NCBI GenBank assembly: GCA_964500225.1
Contig: CAZCOA010000012.1
Span: 1 to 58,619, forward strand
Length of the DNA: 58,619 bases
Origin: JAAYDY01 sp964500225
GTDB taxonomy: Bacteria; Planctomycetota; Phycisphaerae; FEN-1346; JAACEH01
Reading direction: 5' to 3'
The stretch's first letter is position 1. Each line of letters starts with the position of its first letter. The position numbers and the translations under genes are program-made. The notes below the pieces were generated by a model, which had not been told where the DNA came from, did not search any database, and saw only the letters and a list, made by a program, of their open reading frames with translations. Shown here one piece after another: positions 26,107-33,783 of the stretch.

Positions 26107-26631
26107 GCAACGGATTCTGAACGTCTGAGAGTGAACGAGCAGATACGGATTTCACCTCTCAGGGTGGTGGACGAGGAGGGGAATCAGTTGGGGGTCCTCG
26201 ACCGCGAGGAAGCGATGCGGCTGGCCGACGAGAGGGGCTTGGATCTGGTGGAAGTGGCGCCGAACGTCCGGCCGCCGGTATGCCGGCTGATGGATTACAG
26301 CAAGCACCGGTATCGCCAGAGCAAGAAGCGGCAGCACTCGACAAAGAGTCTGGCCATCAAGGAGATTCGTCTGCGGCCGAAGACCGACGTGCACGACCTG
26401 GAGGTCAAGTGTCGCAAGGCCCGGGAGTTTCTTCAGAAGGGCCACAAGGTACTGGTGAACATGTTGTTCCGCGGTCGCGAGATGGCGCACGTGGACTTTG
26501 CGGAGCAGAACATGAAGACGCTGATCGATCAGTTGGCGGACGTAGCGAAAGTGGAGAGTCCGCCACGGATGCAGGGGCGTCGCATGAACCTGATGCTGGC
26601 GCCGCTGAAGGTGGTAGGCGGCGGCGAGTAG
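26104..26631 (+). CDS. infC: Translation initiation factor IF-3, initiating at AUC
   Basis: IF-3 binds the 30S subunit and rejects initiation at non-standard codons. From ATC 26104 the protein is 175 residues: a short leader (ATDSERLR after the start), the N-domain VNEQIRISPLRVVDEEGNQL with DLVEVAPNVRPPVCRLMDY, a linker rich in Lys and Arg (SKKRQHSTKSLAIKEIRLRP), and the C-domain ending PPRMQGRRMNLMLAPL. A rare start codon permits IF-3 to repress its own synthesis, as known for the AUU start of Escherichia coli infC. Starting at GTG 26131 would still keep the N-domain, so the protein alone does not decide. It lies 30 bp after thrS. Confidence 0.93.
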   Translation: MATDSERLRVNEQIRISPLRVVDEEGNQLGVLDREEAMRLADERGLDLVEVAPNVRPPVCRLMDYSKHRYRQSKKRQHSTKSLAIKEIRLRPKTDVHDLEVKCRKAREFLQKGHKVLVNMLFRGREMAHVDFAEQNMKTLIDQLADVAKVESPPRMQGRRMNLMLAPLKVVGGGE

Positions 26632-26778
26632 GCGGTCGTCGCAGGAGCACGAAATTGTTCGCCCGGCCGCACGGTCGGCCGAGGCGTTGCCGCTATCGTG
26701 CCGCGGGAAGCGGTGGCAAGCCATGCGGTCGCGGCGAGATTATGGACCCGTAACGGAAAACTGAAACTGAGGTGAACA

Positions 26779-26976
26779 ATGCCTAAACTGAAGACCCACA
26801 AAGGATCGGTCAAGCGGATGAAGCTGACCAGACGCGGCAAGATTACAGCCAAGCGGGCCGGCAAAGGCCACTTGATGAGCGGCAAGTCCAGCAAGCGTCG
26901 TCGCGCCCTGAGCCGCAAGCAGACCCTCTCGGCGTCGGTCACGCGTCGCTACACGCGCGCGCTGACGGGCCGTTAA
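26779..26976 (+). CDS. rpmI: 50S ribosomal protein L35
   Basis: 65-residue, strongly basic protein of the expected length: begins MPKLKTHKGSVKRMKLTRRG, continues KSSKRRRALSRKQTLSASVT and ends RRYTRALTGR. GAGGTGA precedes the ATG. It lies 147 bp after infC; that gap holds short GC hairpins such as GGCCG/CGGCC but no clear terminator. Followed by a hairpin with a T-run before rplT. Confidence 0.95.
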   Translation: MPKLKTHKGSVKRMKLTRRGKITAKRAGKGHLMSGKSSKRRRALSRKQTLSASVTRRYTRALTGR

Positions 26977-26980
26977 CGTG

Positions 26981-27016
26981 CCGCAGGTCGATGGAAGCGA
27001 TCTGCGGTTTCTTTTT
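26981..27016 (+). terminator. Intrinsic terminator or attenuator between rpmI and rplT
   Basis: CCGCAGGTCG at 26981-26990 pairs with CGATCTGCGG at 26998-27007 (10 bp, one G-U) over a 7-nt loop, followed by TTTCTTTTT. It lies 4 nt after the rpmI stop, inside an otherwise co-directional operon, so it should reduce or control read-through to rplT and pheS. Confidence 0.75.
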
Positions 27017-27045
27017 GTGGATGACATGTTGAGGAGATCCTAGAG

Positions 27046-27405
27046 ATGCCACGTGCAACGAACAGTGTTGCCCGCCATAGCCGCAAGAAGCGTCTGATGA
27101 AGCGTGCCAGGGGCATGGTGCTGGCGCGGTCGAAGCAGTTGAAGGTGGTCAAGGAGACGGTGCGTCGTGCCGACGCGTATGCATGGCGAGACCGCCGGGC
27201 ACGCAAGCGTGATTTCCGCGGCCTGTGGATTACTCGTATCAGCGCGGCGTGTCGGCAGCGTGGCGTGAGCTACAGCCGCTTCATCGCGGGGCTGACGAAG
27301 GCGCAGATTCAGGTCAACCGCAAGATGCTGTCGGAAATCGCGATTCACGATCCGGCGGCGTTCGATGCGCTGGTCGAAGAGGCAAAGAAGGGGCTGGCCG
27401 CCTGA
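27046..27405 (+). CDS. rplT: 50S ribosomal protein L20
   Basis: 119 residues, the standard length: MPRATNSVARHSRKKRLMKR at the extended basic N-terminus, then RRADAYAWRDRRARKRDFRG, LWITRISAACRQRGVSYSRF and NRKMLSEIAIHDPAAFDALV. L20 nucleates early 50S assembly and in several bacteria represses this operon. GAGGAGAT lies upstream of the ATG. The terminator-like hairpin about 30 nt before the start is placed where L20- or transcription-based control could act. Confidence 0.96.
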   Translation: MPRATNSVARHSRKKRLMKRARGMVLARSKQLKVVKETVRRADAYAWRDRRARKRDFRGLWITRISAACRQRGVSYSRFIAGLTKAQIQVNRKMLSEIAIHDPAAFDALVEEAKKGLAA

Positions 27406-27439
27406 GGCGGGCCCTGTGCTTGCGTGAGGAAGGTTGACG

Positions 27440-28453
27440 GTGATCGGCGAAGTGCAACAGGTTCGTGAGCGGTTCGAGAAGGCCCTTGCGGCGGCCGGCG
27501 ATGCGCAGGCCCTGGAGCAGGTGCGTATCGAGTTCCTGGGCCGCAACGGCGGGTGTATCGGCGAGTTGATGAACCGCCTGGCGAGCCTGCCGAAGGAGGC
27601 CAAGCCGGCTTTCGGCAAAGCCGTCAACGAATTGAAGGTGTTCGCCCTGAGTGAGCTGGCGACGGCGAAGGAGCGTCTGGCGGCCGAGAGCGAGGCGCGG
27701 CGGCCGCGGCCCGACGTCACGTTGCCGGGCCGGCGTCCGCGGCTCGGGCGGCTCCATCCGATCACGCGTACTCGCAACGAGATGGTCGAGATTTTCGCTC
27801 GTCTCGGGTTCAGTGTTGCCGAGGGGCCCGAGATCGAGGACGAGTGGCACAACTTCATCGCCCTGAACATCCCCGAAGAGCATCCGGCCCGCGATCCGCT
27901 GGACAACTACTACATTCGGGACAACCTGCTGCTGCGGACGCAGACGTCCACGGTGCAGATTCGCGTTATGGAGAGTACGCCGCCGCCGGTGCGGATGATC
28001 ATGCCGGGGCGGGTGTATCGGCCCGACACGGTGGACGCCGGTCACAGCAACATGTTTCACCAGCTCGAAGGGCTGTGGGTGGAAGAGGGTGTGACGATGG
28101 CCCACCTGAAGACGATGCTCGACATGTTCGTGCACGTCTTTTTCGGACCCGACACGCGGACGCGGTTTCGGCCGTCGTTCTTTCCGTTTACGGAGCCGAG
28201 CGCCGAGGTGGATGTGTCGTGTCTGCTCTGCGGCGGCAGGGGCTGTCCGGCCTGCAAACGTTCGGGGTGGATGGAAATCCTCGGGTGCGGCATGGTCGAT
28301 CCGGCCGTGCTGAAGGCTGTCGGCTACGATCCCGAGAAAGTGACGGGATTCGCGTTCGGATTCGGCATCGAGCGTCCGGCCATGCTGAAATATGGCATCA
28401 CCGACATTCGTCTGTTCTATCAGAACGATATGCGGTTCCTGGAGCAGTTCTGA
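27440..28453 (+). CDS. pheS: Phenylalanyl-tRNA synthetase alpha subunit
   Basis: Catalytic subunit of the alpha2beta2 enzyme. 337 residues from GTG 27440, which has AGGAAGG 6 nt upstream; the TTG at 27434 is too close to that site. Visible: N-terminal coiled coil, then LGRLHPITRTRNEMVEIFAR, GPEIEDEWHNFIALNIPEEH, the motif 2 region MPGRVYRPDTVDAGHSNMFH, a CLLCGGRGCPACKRSGW four-Cys cluster, and motif 3 GFAFGFGIERPAMLKYGI. The partner pheT is not downstream; unrelated DNA and psd follow, so pheT must be elsewhere in the genome. Confidence 0.95.
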   Translation: MIGEVQQVRERFEKALAAAGDAQALEQVRIEFLGRNGGCIGELMNRLASLPKEAKPAFGKAVNELKVFALSELATAKERLAAESEARRPRPDVTLPGRRPRLGRLHPITRTRNEMVEIFARLGFSVAEGPEIEDEWHNFIALNIPEEHPARDPLDNYYIRDNLLLRTQTSTVQIRVMESTPPPVRMIMPGRVYRPDTVDAGHSNMFHQLEGLWVEEGVTMAHLKTMLDMFVHVFFGPDTRTRFRPSFFPFTEPSAEVDVSCLLCGGRGCPACKRSGWMEILGCGMVDPAVLKAVGYDPEKVTGFAFGFGIERPAMLKYGITDIRLFYQNDMRFLEQF

Positions 28454-29088
28454 GTGCCGATGGAGATGTCGTGACACAGCCGTCGTCGGCTGTGCTGATG
28501 CGGCGGCAACCGTGGCGACACGGTGATTGTTACCAGAGACAGCGTATCGTAGGCTCGCGCCGTCGGCTATGCCCGTGCCGACAACCCCGAGTGCAATCTG
28601 CATAAAGGAAGGACTGCCGTCTGTGCCCTTCAGAACCGACGAGTGACGGGGCCATGGCGGGGTTCGGGTGGTTTGCGCCGCGAGGGTGCTGTAAGACGGT
28701 GTGCGGAGGGGGGTATGCAAGCGCCGTGTTCACGACGGGGGGGGGGCATGGCCGATGGAGCTGCTGGCGTCGCTGCTGTGGCTTGTGTGGGCAAGCATAC
28801 CCGCATATGCTCAGGGGGGCAGTTGGGGAGTCGGTAGCATGGCCGTGCTTGTCGTAGGCCCGATCCCGTCGAGGAACGTGGCGCATCAGTACGCTTCGGC
28901 GGTTGGCGCGGCGCAAGGTTTCTGATGTTCGACCCTCACCGCCCCTCGACTGCGCTCGGAGCGCCCCCCATGGAAGCGACAGGAGGGCGGCGGCTTTCCG
29001 GAAAATGCCGGATCAGCCTTTTCTTTCCCTCTGCCGGCGGCTACACTGAACGTCTGAAACAATACGGAAGTTCTGTTGCGAGGGCTCC
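28454..29088. other. Intergenic region after pheS
   Basis: 635 bp. Just after the pheS stop is a perfect 8-bp hairpin (CACAGCCG at 28475-28482, CGGCTGTG at 28487-28494) without a T-run, followed by a second short one (CCGTG/CACGG), possibly a Rho-type or weak terminator. Runs of G (for example near 28740) are frequent. One short frame with a signal-peptide-like start is listed separately. A -10-like TACACT at 29042-29047 may serve psd. Confidence 0.4.
28755..28925 (+). CDS. Possible small exported peptide (56 aa)
   Basis: ATG 28755 opens a frame whose first 19 residues (MELLASLLWLVWASIPAYA) look like a signal peptide with an AYA cleavage site, followed by 37 unremarkable residues (QGGSWGVGSMAVLVV and on). 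A G-run upstream could act as a ribosome binding site. Unrecognised; the G-rich context and overlapping frames make a chance frame quite possible. Confidence 0.25.
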   Translation: MELLASLLWLVWASIPAYAQGGSWGVGSMAVLVVGPIPSRNVAHQYASAVGAAQGF

Positions 29089-29757
29089 GTGCGAATACCG
29101 TTGACTGGCTATGCCAAACGCGAGATTGTCCTGTACGGGGGGCTTGGGCTCCTGGCAACCCTGGGGACGGTGGTTGTGTGCCGGCCGGTGTGGTACCTGG
29201 CGGCCATCCCCTTGGCAGTGACCGTGTGGGTGTTTTCGTTTTTTCGCGATCCCGAGCGCCGAGTGCCGCAGGGTGAGCGGCTGCTGGTATCGCCGGCGGA
29301 CGGCCGTATCACGGCCGTCGAGATCATCGACGCTCCGCCGGAACTCGGCGTTCCGGGGCAGGCCCTGCGCATCTCGATCTTTCTGTCGGTGTTCAACTGC
29401 CATCTGAACCGGTCTCCGTGCGAGGCCCGCGTTGAGCGGATCGTGTACAAGCCGGGGCGCTACCTGAACGCCCTTCGGGCGTCCAGCGCGGCCGAGAATG
29501 AGCAGAACATCCTGATCCTGCGGGCCGCGGCCGTGGACGCCCCGATTCTGGTGCGACAGGTGTCGGGGGCGATCGCGCGGCGGATTGTCTGCGAGGCAGC
29601 CGAGGGCGACACATTGGCAGCCGGCCAGCGGTTTGGTATGATCAAGTTTGGCAGCCGTACGGATCTGGTGGTGCCAGTGACGACGCCGGTGGACGTGGCC
29701 GTCCGGGTGGGCGACCGCGTGAAGGCGGGTCTGACCGTTCTGGGGCGGTTCATATGA
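29089..29757 (+). CDS. psd: Phosphatidylserine decarboxylase (pyruvoyl-dependent)
   Basis: Converts phosphatidylserine to phosphatidylethanolamine at the membrane. 222 residues, the short archaeal/Gram-positive-like form. N-terminal hydrophobic segments (GGLGLLATLGTVVVC, LAAIPLAVTVWVFSFFRDPE) anchor it. SPADGRI, ISIFLSVFNCHLNRSPCEA and ENEQNI match the catalytic domain, and the self-cleavage site that makes the pyruvoyl group is the Gly-Ser in IKFGSRTDL. GTG start with CGAGGG upstream. The stop overlaps the pssA start by 4 bp, giving the complete two-step pathway in one operon. Confidence 0.93.
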   Translation: MRIPLTGYAKREIVLYGGLGLLATLGTVVVCRPVWYLAAIPLAVTVWVFSFFRDPERRVPQGERLLVSPADGRITAVEIIDAPPELGVPGQALRISIFLSVFNCHLNRSPCEARVERIVYKPGRYLNALRASSAAENEQNILILRAAAVDAPILVRQVSGAIARRIVCEAAEGDTLAAGQRFGMIKFGSRTDLVVPVTTPVDVAVRVGDRVKAGLTVLGRFI

Positions 29758-30599
29758 AGATGCCGAACATTGCCGTTTTGCCGTCGCTGGTCACCCTGGG
29801 CAACGCCGTGTGCGGGTTCGCCGCCATGGCCTGGCTCGCGCGCAGCGGGCCGCTGGTGCTGGACGGACAGACCAACCCGGCGACGGTCAATGCCTATGCT
29901 TTGTCGGCGTATCTGATTTTCCTGGCCATGGTATTCGATGCACTCGACGGCCGCGTGGCGCGGTTCGCCCGTGCAACAAGCGATTTCGGCGGCCAGCTCG
30001 ACAGCCTGTCCGATGCCATCTCGTTCGGTGCGGCACCCGGGCTGCTGGTCTATCGGCTCGTCGCTGATGTGATTCCCATGGGCAACGTCGTTCGCCTGAC
30101 GATGATTCTGGCGGCTGCCTATGCCGGTTGTGCGATCCTGCGGCTTGCGCGGTTCAATGTCGAGAACGTCCACGACGAAGAGGCCCATATGGCGTTCCGC
30201 GGCCTTCCGAGCCCGGCGGCCGCCGGAGCCTTGGCGGGGCTGGTGGCCCTGCTGATGTCGCTGTGCCACGGAATGGAAACTCTGCCGACGGTGGCCCTTT
30301 ACCTGGTCTGGAGCCTTCCAGCATCGGCCCTGATCCTCGGGCTGCTCATGGTCTCGACCGTGCGGTACACCCACCTGGTCAACCAGCTTATCCGCGGCCG
30401 GCGGCCCCTCAGACACCTGGTGTTTCTCGTGTTGCTGGTGCTGCTGGTGATCTGGCAGAAGGAACGCGTGCTGGCCATCCTGTTCGTCGCCTATGCCCTG
30501 TCCGGGCCGGCGCTACTGGCCTATCGCAAGACCGCGCACGCCCTGCGGAGCCGCTGCTCGCGTGCGGCTATGTGCCGCGAGGATCGCCGCGAGGCGTAA
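29754..30599 (+). CDS. pssA: CDP-diacylglycerol--serine O-phosphatidyltransferase
   Basis: Makes phosphatidylserine from CDP-diacylglycerol and serine, the step before Psd. 281 residues with about seven membrane segments. The CDP-alcohol phosphotransferase motif D-x2-DG-x2-AR-x8-G-x3-D-x3-D is intact as DALDGRVARFARATSDFGGQ followed by LDSLSD. The start ATPNIAVLPSLVTLGNAVCG-type region (MPNIAVLPSLVTLGNAVCG) is typical of the type II integral enzyme. Translationally coupled to psd (ATGA overlap). Convergent with the next gene across 71 bp. Confidence 0.92.
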   Translation: MKMPNIAVLPSLVTLGNAVCGFAAMAWLARSGPLVLDGQTNPATVNAYALSAYLIFLAMVFDALDGRVARFARATSDFGGQLDSLSDAISFGAAPGLLVYRLVADVIPMGNVVRLTMILAAAYAGCAILRLARFNVENVHDEEAHMAFRGLPSPAAAGALAGLVALLMSLCHGMETLPTVALYLVWSLPASALILGLLMVSTVRYTHLVNQLIRGRRPLRHLVFLVLLVLLVIWQKERVLAILFVAYALSGPALLAYRKTAHALRSRCSRAAMCREDRREA

Positions 30600-30670
30600 T
30601 CCCGCGTTTGTTCCGTGGAGCAATCCGTCGGCCGCCGTCGCCACGAAGGTGCCGTGTCGCGTCGCTAATC

Positions 30671-31942
30671 TCAGGTCACGTCAAAGGCGGTGACGGAGCA
30701 GGGGGGCAGCGTCAAGGGCTTCTGCGAGTCGGCACTCCATGTGCGGTTGCCCCCGACTTCGGTCAGCATGTGGAAGGGTTCGCCGGCGAGCGTCGTCGCG
30801 ATGGGAGAGACCGTGACGTTGGCGGCGAAGAGCAGTCGCCGCCCGGTCGGCGACCGGTGGACGGCCAGATCGACGAACGGCGACGACGCGGCAAACCCCT
30901 TCGCCAGCCCCGATTCGAACATCAGGGCCTGCATGGTCTCCAGCGAGATCACTCCGGGCAGCGTGAAGAAGCCCCCATCGCCGCAGGGCATCAGGTCGAG
31001 GCTGAATTCCGAAAGCCCGTCGAGGAAATGTGCGGCCAGGGTGTTGTCGCTTCGCATCTGTTCGTTCAGCAGGGGGATCCTCGGACCGATGGCCAGGAAA
31101 CCGCCCCGCTGGACGTAGCACAGGAGCTTGCGCATGTCGTCGGCGGCCAGGACTTCGAGGGTCGGGCAGACGACGAGCGGAAAGCGGGCCAGCACGTCGT
31201 CGGGCAGCCGCGTGTCGGCGACGGCGACAGCAAGACCTGCACGAGCCGCCTGGTCAAGGGTGCGTTTCAGGAGCAAGGGCCCTTCGGTCTGAAGCGGCCG
31301 TTCGAATCCGAACGTGAACGTCGCCGCAGTCGGACCGAGGCGTCGGGCCATGTCGGCGGCGATGCGTTTGACGTGTGCGTAGAGTCTGGGCCAGAGGACA
31401 AGGGCTTTGTGGTCCGCGATCCACGGACCGTTGCTCAGGCGGTCGAGCAGGGGACGGACGCTGTTGGCGCCGGAGGTGTCGGGGCCCATTGCCGCGGACG
31501 GGGCTGCACCGTGCATCAGGGCAGCCCGAAGGGCGAAGGTCTGGATGGCTTCGTTGCCGGGTTGGATATTGGCGGCGGCTGCGGCGAGCACGTGCTCGGC
31601 CGTCGGGTATCCTGTGGGGCGGAGTTCGCGGGCAGCCGTGCGGATGCGCCAGTACAGGGCAGCCACCGGTGAACGGTCGTCGTCGGTCATGGCGTCGCCG
31701 ACGTAGTCCAGGACGGTTTCGGCGGGGTCGGGGGCGGTGGCGTCCTCGTAGGCCAAGCGGTCGAGGTGGGCCGGCAGGGCGTCCCTGACGGCGGGGAGTG
31801 TCAGCTCGGGCACGCTGGCGTCGTCGAACGAGGCGAACTGTTGCCGCCAGACGCCGTTGAGCACGGCAACAGACGAGTACTTGGCGGCAAGCCAGCGGCG
31901 GAAGGGTGTGGTAAGATTGCCGTCGTGGGTAGCGTCGTTCAT
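30671..31942 (-). CDS. Beta-galactosidase (GH42)-like protein lacking most of the N-terminal barrel
   Basis: 423 residues. The first 60 resemble the late part of a GH42 catalytic barrel, where FRRWLAAKYSSVAVLNGVWR followed by QQFASFDDASVPEL matches the conserved F-x2-WL-x3-Y...LN-x2-W pattern. The middle (about 205-320, ALVLWPRLYAHVKRIA, FPLVVCPTLEVL, YVQRGGFLAIGP) resembles the GATase-like trimerisation domain, and the end a small beta-sandwich. The upstream barrel with the acid/base Glu is absent, and no frame upstream supplies it, so it may be non-catalytic or a degraded relic. No signal peptide. The promoter lies immediately before the ATG. The family call is tentative. Confidence 0.6.
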   Translation of the reverse strand: MNDATHDGNLTTPFRRWLAAKYSSVAVLNGVWRQQFASFDDASVPELTLPAVRDALPAHLDRLAYEDATAPDPAETVLDYVGDAMTDDDRSPVAALYWRIRTAARELRPTGYPTAEHVLAAAAANIQPGNEAIQTFALRAALMHGAAPSAAMGPDTSGANSVRPLLDRLSNGPWIADHKALVLWPRLYAHVKRIAADMARRLGPTAATFTFGFERPLQTEGPLLLKRTLDQAARAGLAVAVADTRLPDDVLARFPLVVCPTLEVLAADDMRKLLCYVQRGGFLAIGPRIPLLNEQMRSDNTLAAHFLDGLSEFSLDLMPCGDGGFFTLPGVISLETMQALMFESGLAKGFAASSPFVDLAVHRSPTGRRLLFAANVTVSPIATTLAGEPFHMLTEVGGNRTWSADSQKPLTLPPCSVTAFDVT

Positions 31943-31950
31943 GAAGCCGG

Positions 31951-31979
31951 ATTATAGGGCCGGTGAGGCTGCTCGTCCA
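31951..31979 (-). promoter_or_regulatory. Promoter for a leaderless transcript of the GH42-like gene
   Basis: On the minus strand TGGACG (31979-31974, 4 of 6) is followed by a 17-nt spacer and a perfect TATAAT (31956-31951), only 8 nt before the ATG at 31942. Transcription would start within 1-3 nt of the start codon, and no Shine-Dalgarno is present, so a leaderless mRNA is predicted. Confidence 0.6.
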
Positions 31980-32117
31980 GCGGCGGTTGGCGGTTGCCGT
32001 CTCCGGGTCAAGAACGGGCAGGCGTCGGCCGATAATACACTTGGAGAAATCCGGACGGGCACGGTCTGCCTCGATGTGAGGGCGGCGCGTCCGGGACCAG
32101 TCGCCCTCGGTGACCCG

Positions 32118-33620
32118 ATGAACGTATGCGTAGTAACGAAGGACGCGGCAGTGATCGAGGTCCTGACGGACCTGTGCCGCGAGGAGCACCATGAACTGGG
32201 CGTGCGGTCGTTGTGGCCGCCCGGACCGGGGGACTGTGCGCATTTGGTCTTCCTGGACGTTGACTGCCTGGGTCGTATGTCGGAGGTGGATCCGTCGCCG
32301 CTGGCAAGCGGCGGCCTTGTGCTTGTCTGCTCGGCCGATCAAGCGGACCAGATGGACGCCTCGTGGCTGTCGGTGGCGGAGGACCTGGTGGTGAAGCCGC
32401 TTCGGTCTCACGAGGTGCGATATAAGCTTCGCTTGTGGGACCGAACAGTGCGTCAGCAGGAGGCGATCCGGACCCTGGAGCGGCGCGTTGATGAACTGGC
32501 CGCCGAGGCGGACCGGCAGGCATCGATCTTGAATGACGTGGAGGTGCGTCAGCAACTGGCCGGGCGCAGCACATCGCGGCTGGAGCAGGTGCTTGAGAAG
32601 CTGCACATGGTGACGCAACTGAGCCGCCTGATCAACTGCCTGGACCTTCAAACGATTGTCGAAGCGTGCGTGGAGCGTGTGCCGTTGCTGGTGGGGGCGC
32701 GGTTCGCCTCGCTGTATTTCCACGATCAGCGGAGCGGCCACCTCGTGCTTGAGAGGCACAATCATCCCTGGAAGATCGCCGATCGCGTGGATCTGGCCGA
32801 CGTGGTGAATTCGCCGATGAGCCTGGCGATCCAGCGTCGTCGGCTGATTCTGATTCGGGATTTCAAGGAGTTCGAGGCCCGTGAGCAGTTGTCGATCGAC
32901 CGGGGTTTTATGGAGAATTACACGACCAGCAGTTGCATCGTGGCGCCGCTGATGAGCGGGCACCGGATCATCGGAGTGCTCAACCTGGCCGACAAGATGG
33001 ATGGGCAGCCGTTCGACGAGGAGATCGATCTGCCGCCGATCGAACAGTTGTGTGAATTGATCGGAGCGAGCATCTACAACATCGAGCTGTTCCGCGAGGT
33101 GGAGCGGCAGGCGAAAACCGATGGATTGACCGGTCTGGCGAACCACCGGACATTCGTGGAGCGTCTGACGGAAGAGGTCGGTCGCGCGAACCGGTACGGG
33201 TCGAAACTAAGCCTCTTGATGATCGACATGGACGGGCTGAAGCTGGTCAACGACCGGTTGGGTCACCAGGCTGGTGACACCACGCTGGCCCAGGTGGCAC
33301 GGGTGATCGAGAGGTCGATCCGGGCCAGTGACCTGGCCGCTCGTTACGGCGGCGACGAGTTTGCCGTAGTCCTGGTTGAAACGTCGCTGCGACAGGCTCA
33401 GGCGCTGGCGGATCGTCTGCTTCAAGGGGTTCGCGGGCAGAAGCTCGTGGTGGACGGCGAGGCGGTCCCGATCACACTCAGCATCGGCGTGGGACAGTAC
33501 GAAGGGGACGCCACGCCGGACCACTTCATCAAGCGGGTGGATACGGCCCTGTACGAGGCAAAGCGACAAGGCAAGGATCGTGTGGCCCTGGCGGCATCCG
33601 GCGCCGCAGGGTCTTGGTAG
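32118..33620 (+). CDS. Diguanylate cyclase with degenerate receiver and GAF domains
   Basis: 500 residues. Residues about 1-115 resemble a response-regulator receiver: the phosphoacceptor-type Asp is in HLVFLDVD and the lysine in DLVVKPLRSHEV, but the usual acidic pair is reduced (MNVCVVTKDAA). A coiled coil follows (about 115-160), then a GAF domain (about 165-315, VGARFASLYFHDQRSGHLVL) and a GGDEF domain (about 325-490) with the active motif RYGGDEFAVV and an inhibitory RxxD site (RASD) five residues before it. Predicted to make cyclic di-GMP from GTP under product inhibition. ATG 32118 has GGTGA upstream; the long frame before it is not coding. The CBM48 gene follows. Confidence 0.88.
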   Translation: MNVCVVTKDAAVIEVLTDLCREEHHELGVRSLWPPGPGDCAHLVFLDVDCLGRMSEVDPSPLASGGLVLVCSADQADQMDASWLSVAEDLVVKPLRSHEVRYKLRLWDRTVRQQEAIRTLERRVDELAAEADRQASILNDVEVRQQLAGRSTSRLEQVLEKLHMVTQLSRLINCLDLQTIVEACVERVPLLVGARFASLYFHDQRSGHLVLERHNHPWKIADRVDLADVVNSPMSLAIQRRRLILIRDFKEFEAREQLSIDRGFMENYTTSSCIVAPLMSGHRIIGVLNLADKMDGQPFDEEIDLPPIEQLCELIGASIYNIELFREVERQAKTDGLTGLANHRTFVERLTEEVGRANRYGSKLSLLMIDMDGLKLVNDRLGHQAGDTTLAQVARVIERSIRASDLAARYGGDEFAVVLVETSLRQAQALADRLLQGVRGQKLVVDGEAVPITLSIGVGQYEGDATPDHFIKRVDTALYEAKRQGKDRVALAASGAAGSW

Positions 33621-33783
33621 GCGGCGCAAAGAGACACGTATACGCACAGAGCGAAAAATTAAGCCGTGCGGCATATCCTGGCCGATAGTAGTCTTCAGTG
33701 TGGCCTGCCAAGGGCCACCGCGGTGGGTCGTTCTCGTCAGGGGGGAACGGTTTCCGCGATGTGATGTGACGAAAGGGCTGGAT

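Noticed and set aside
31254..33146. 630-codon minus-strand frame that might supply the missing barrel of the GH42-like protein
   Set aside because: It is in a different frame from that gene, is antisense to the GGDEF protein, and its residues show no barrel motifs.
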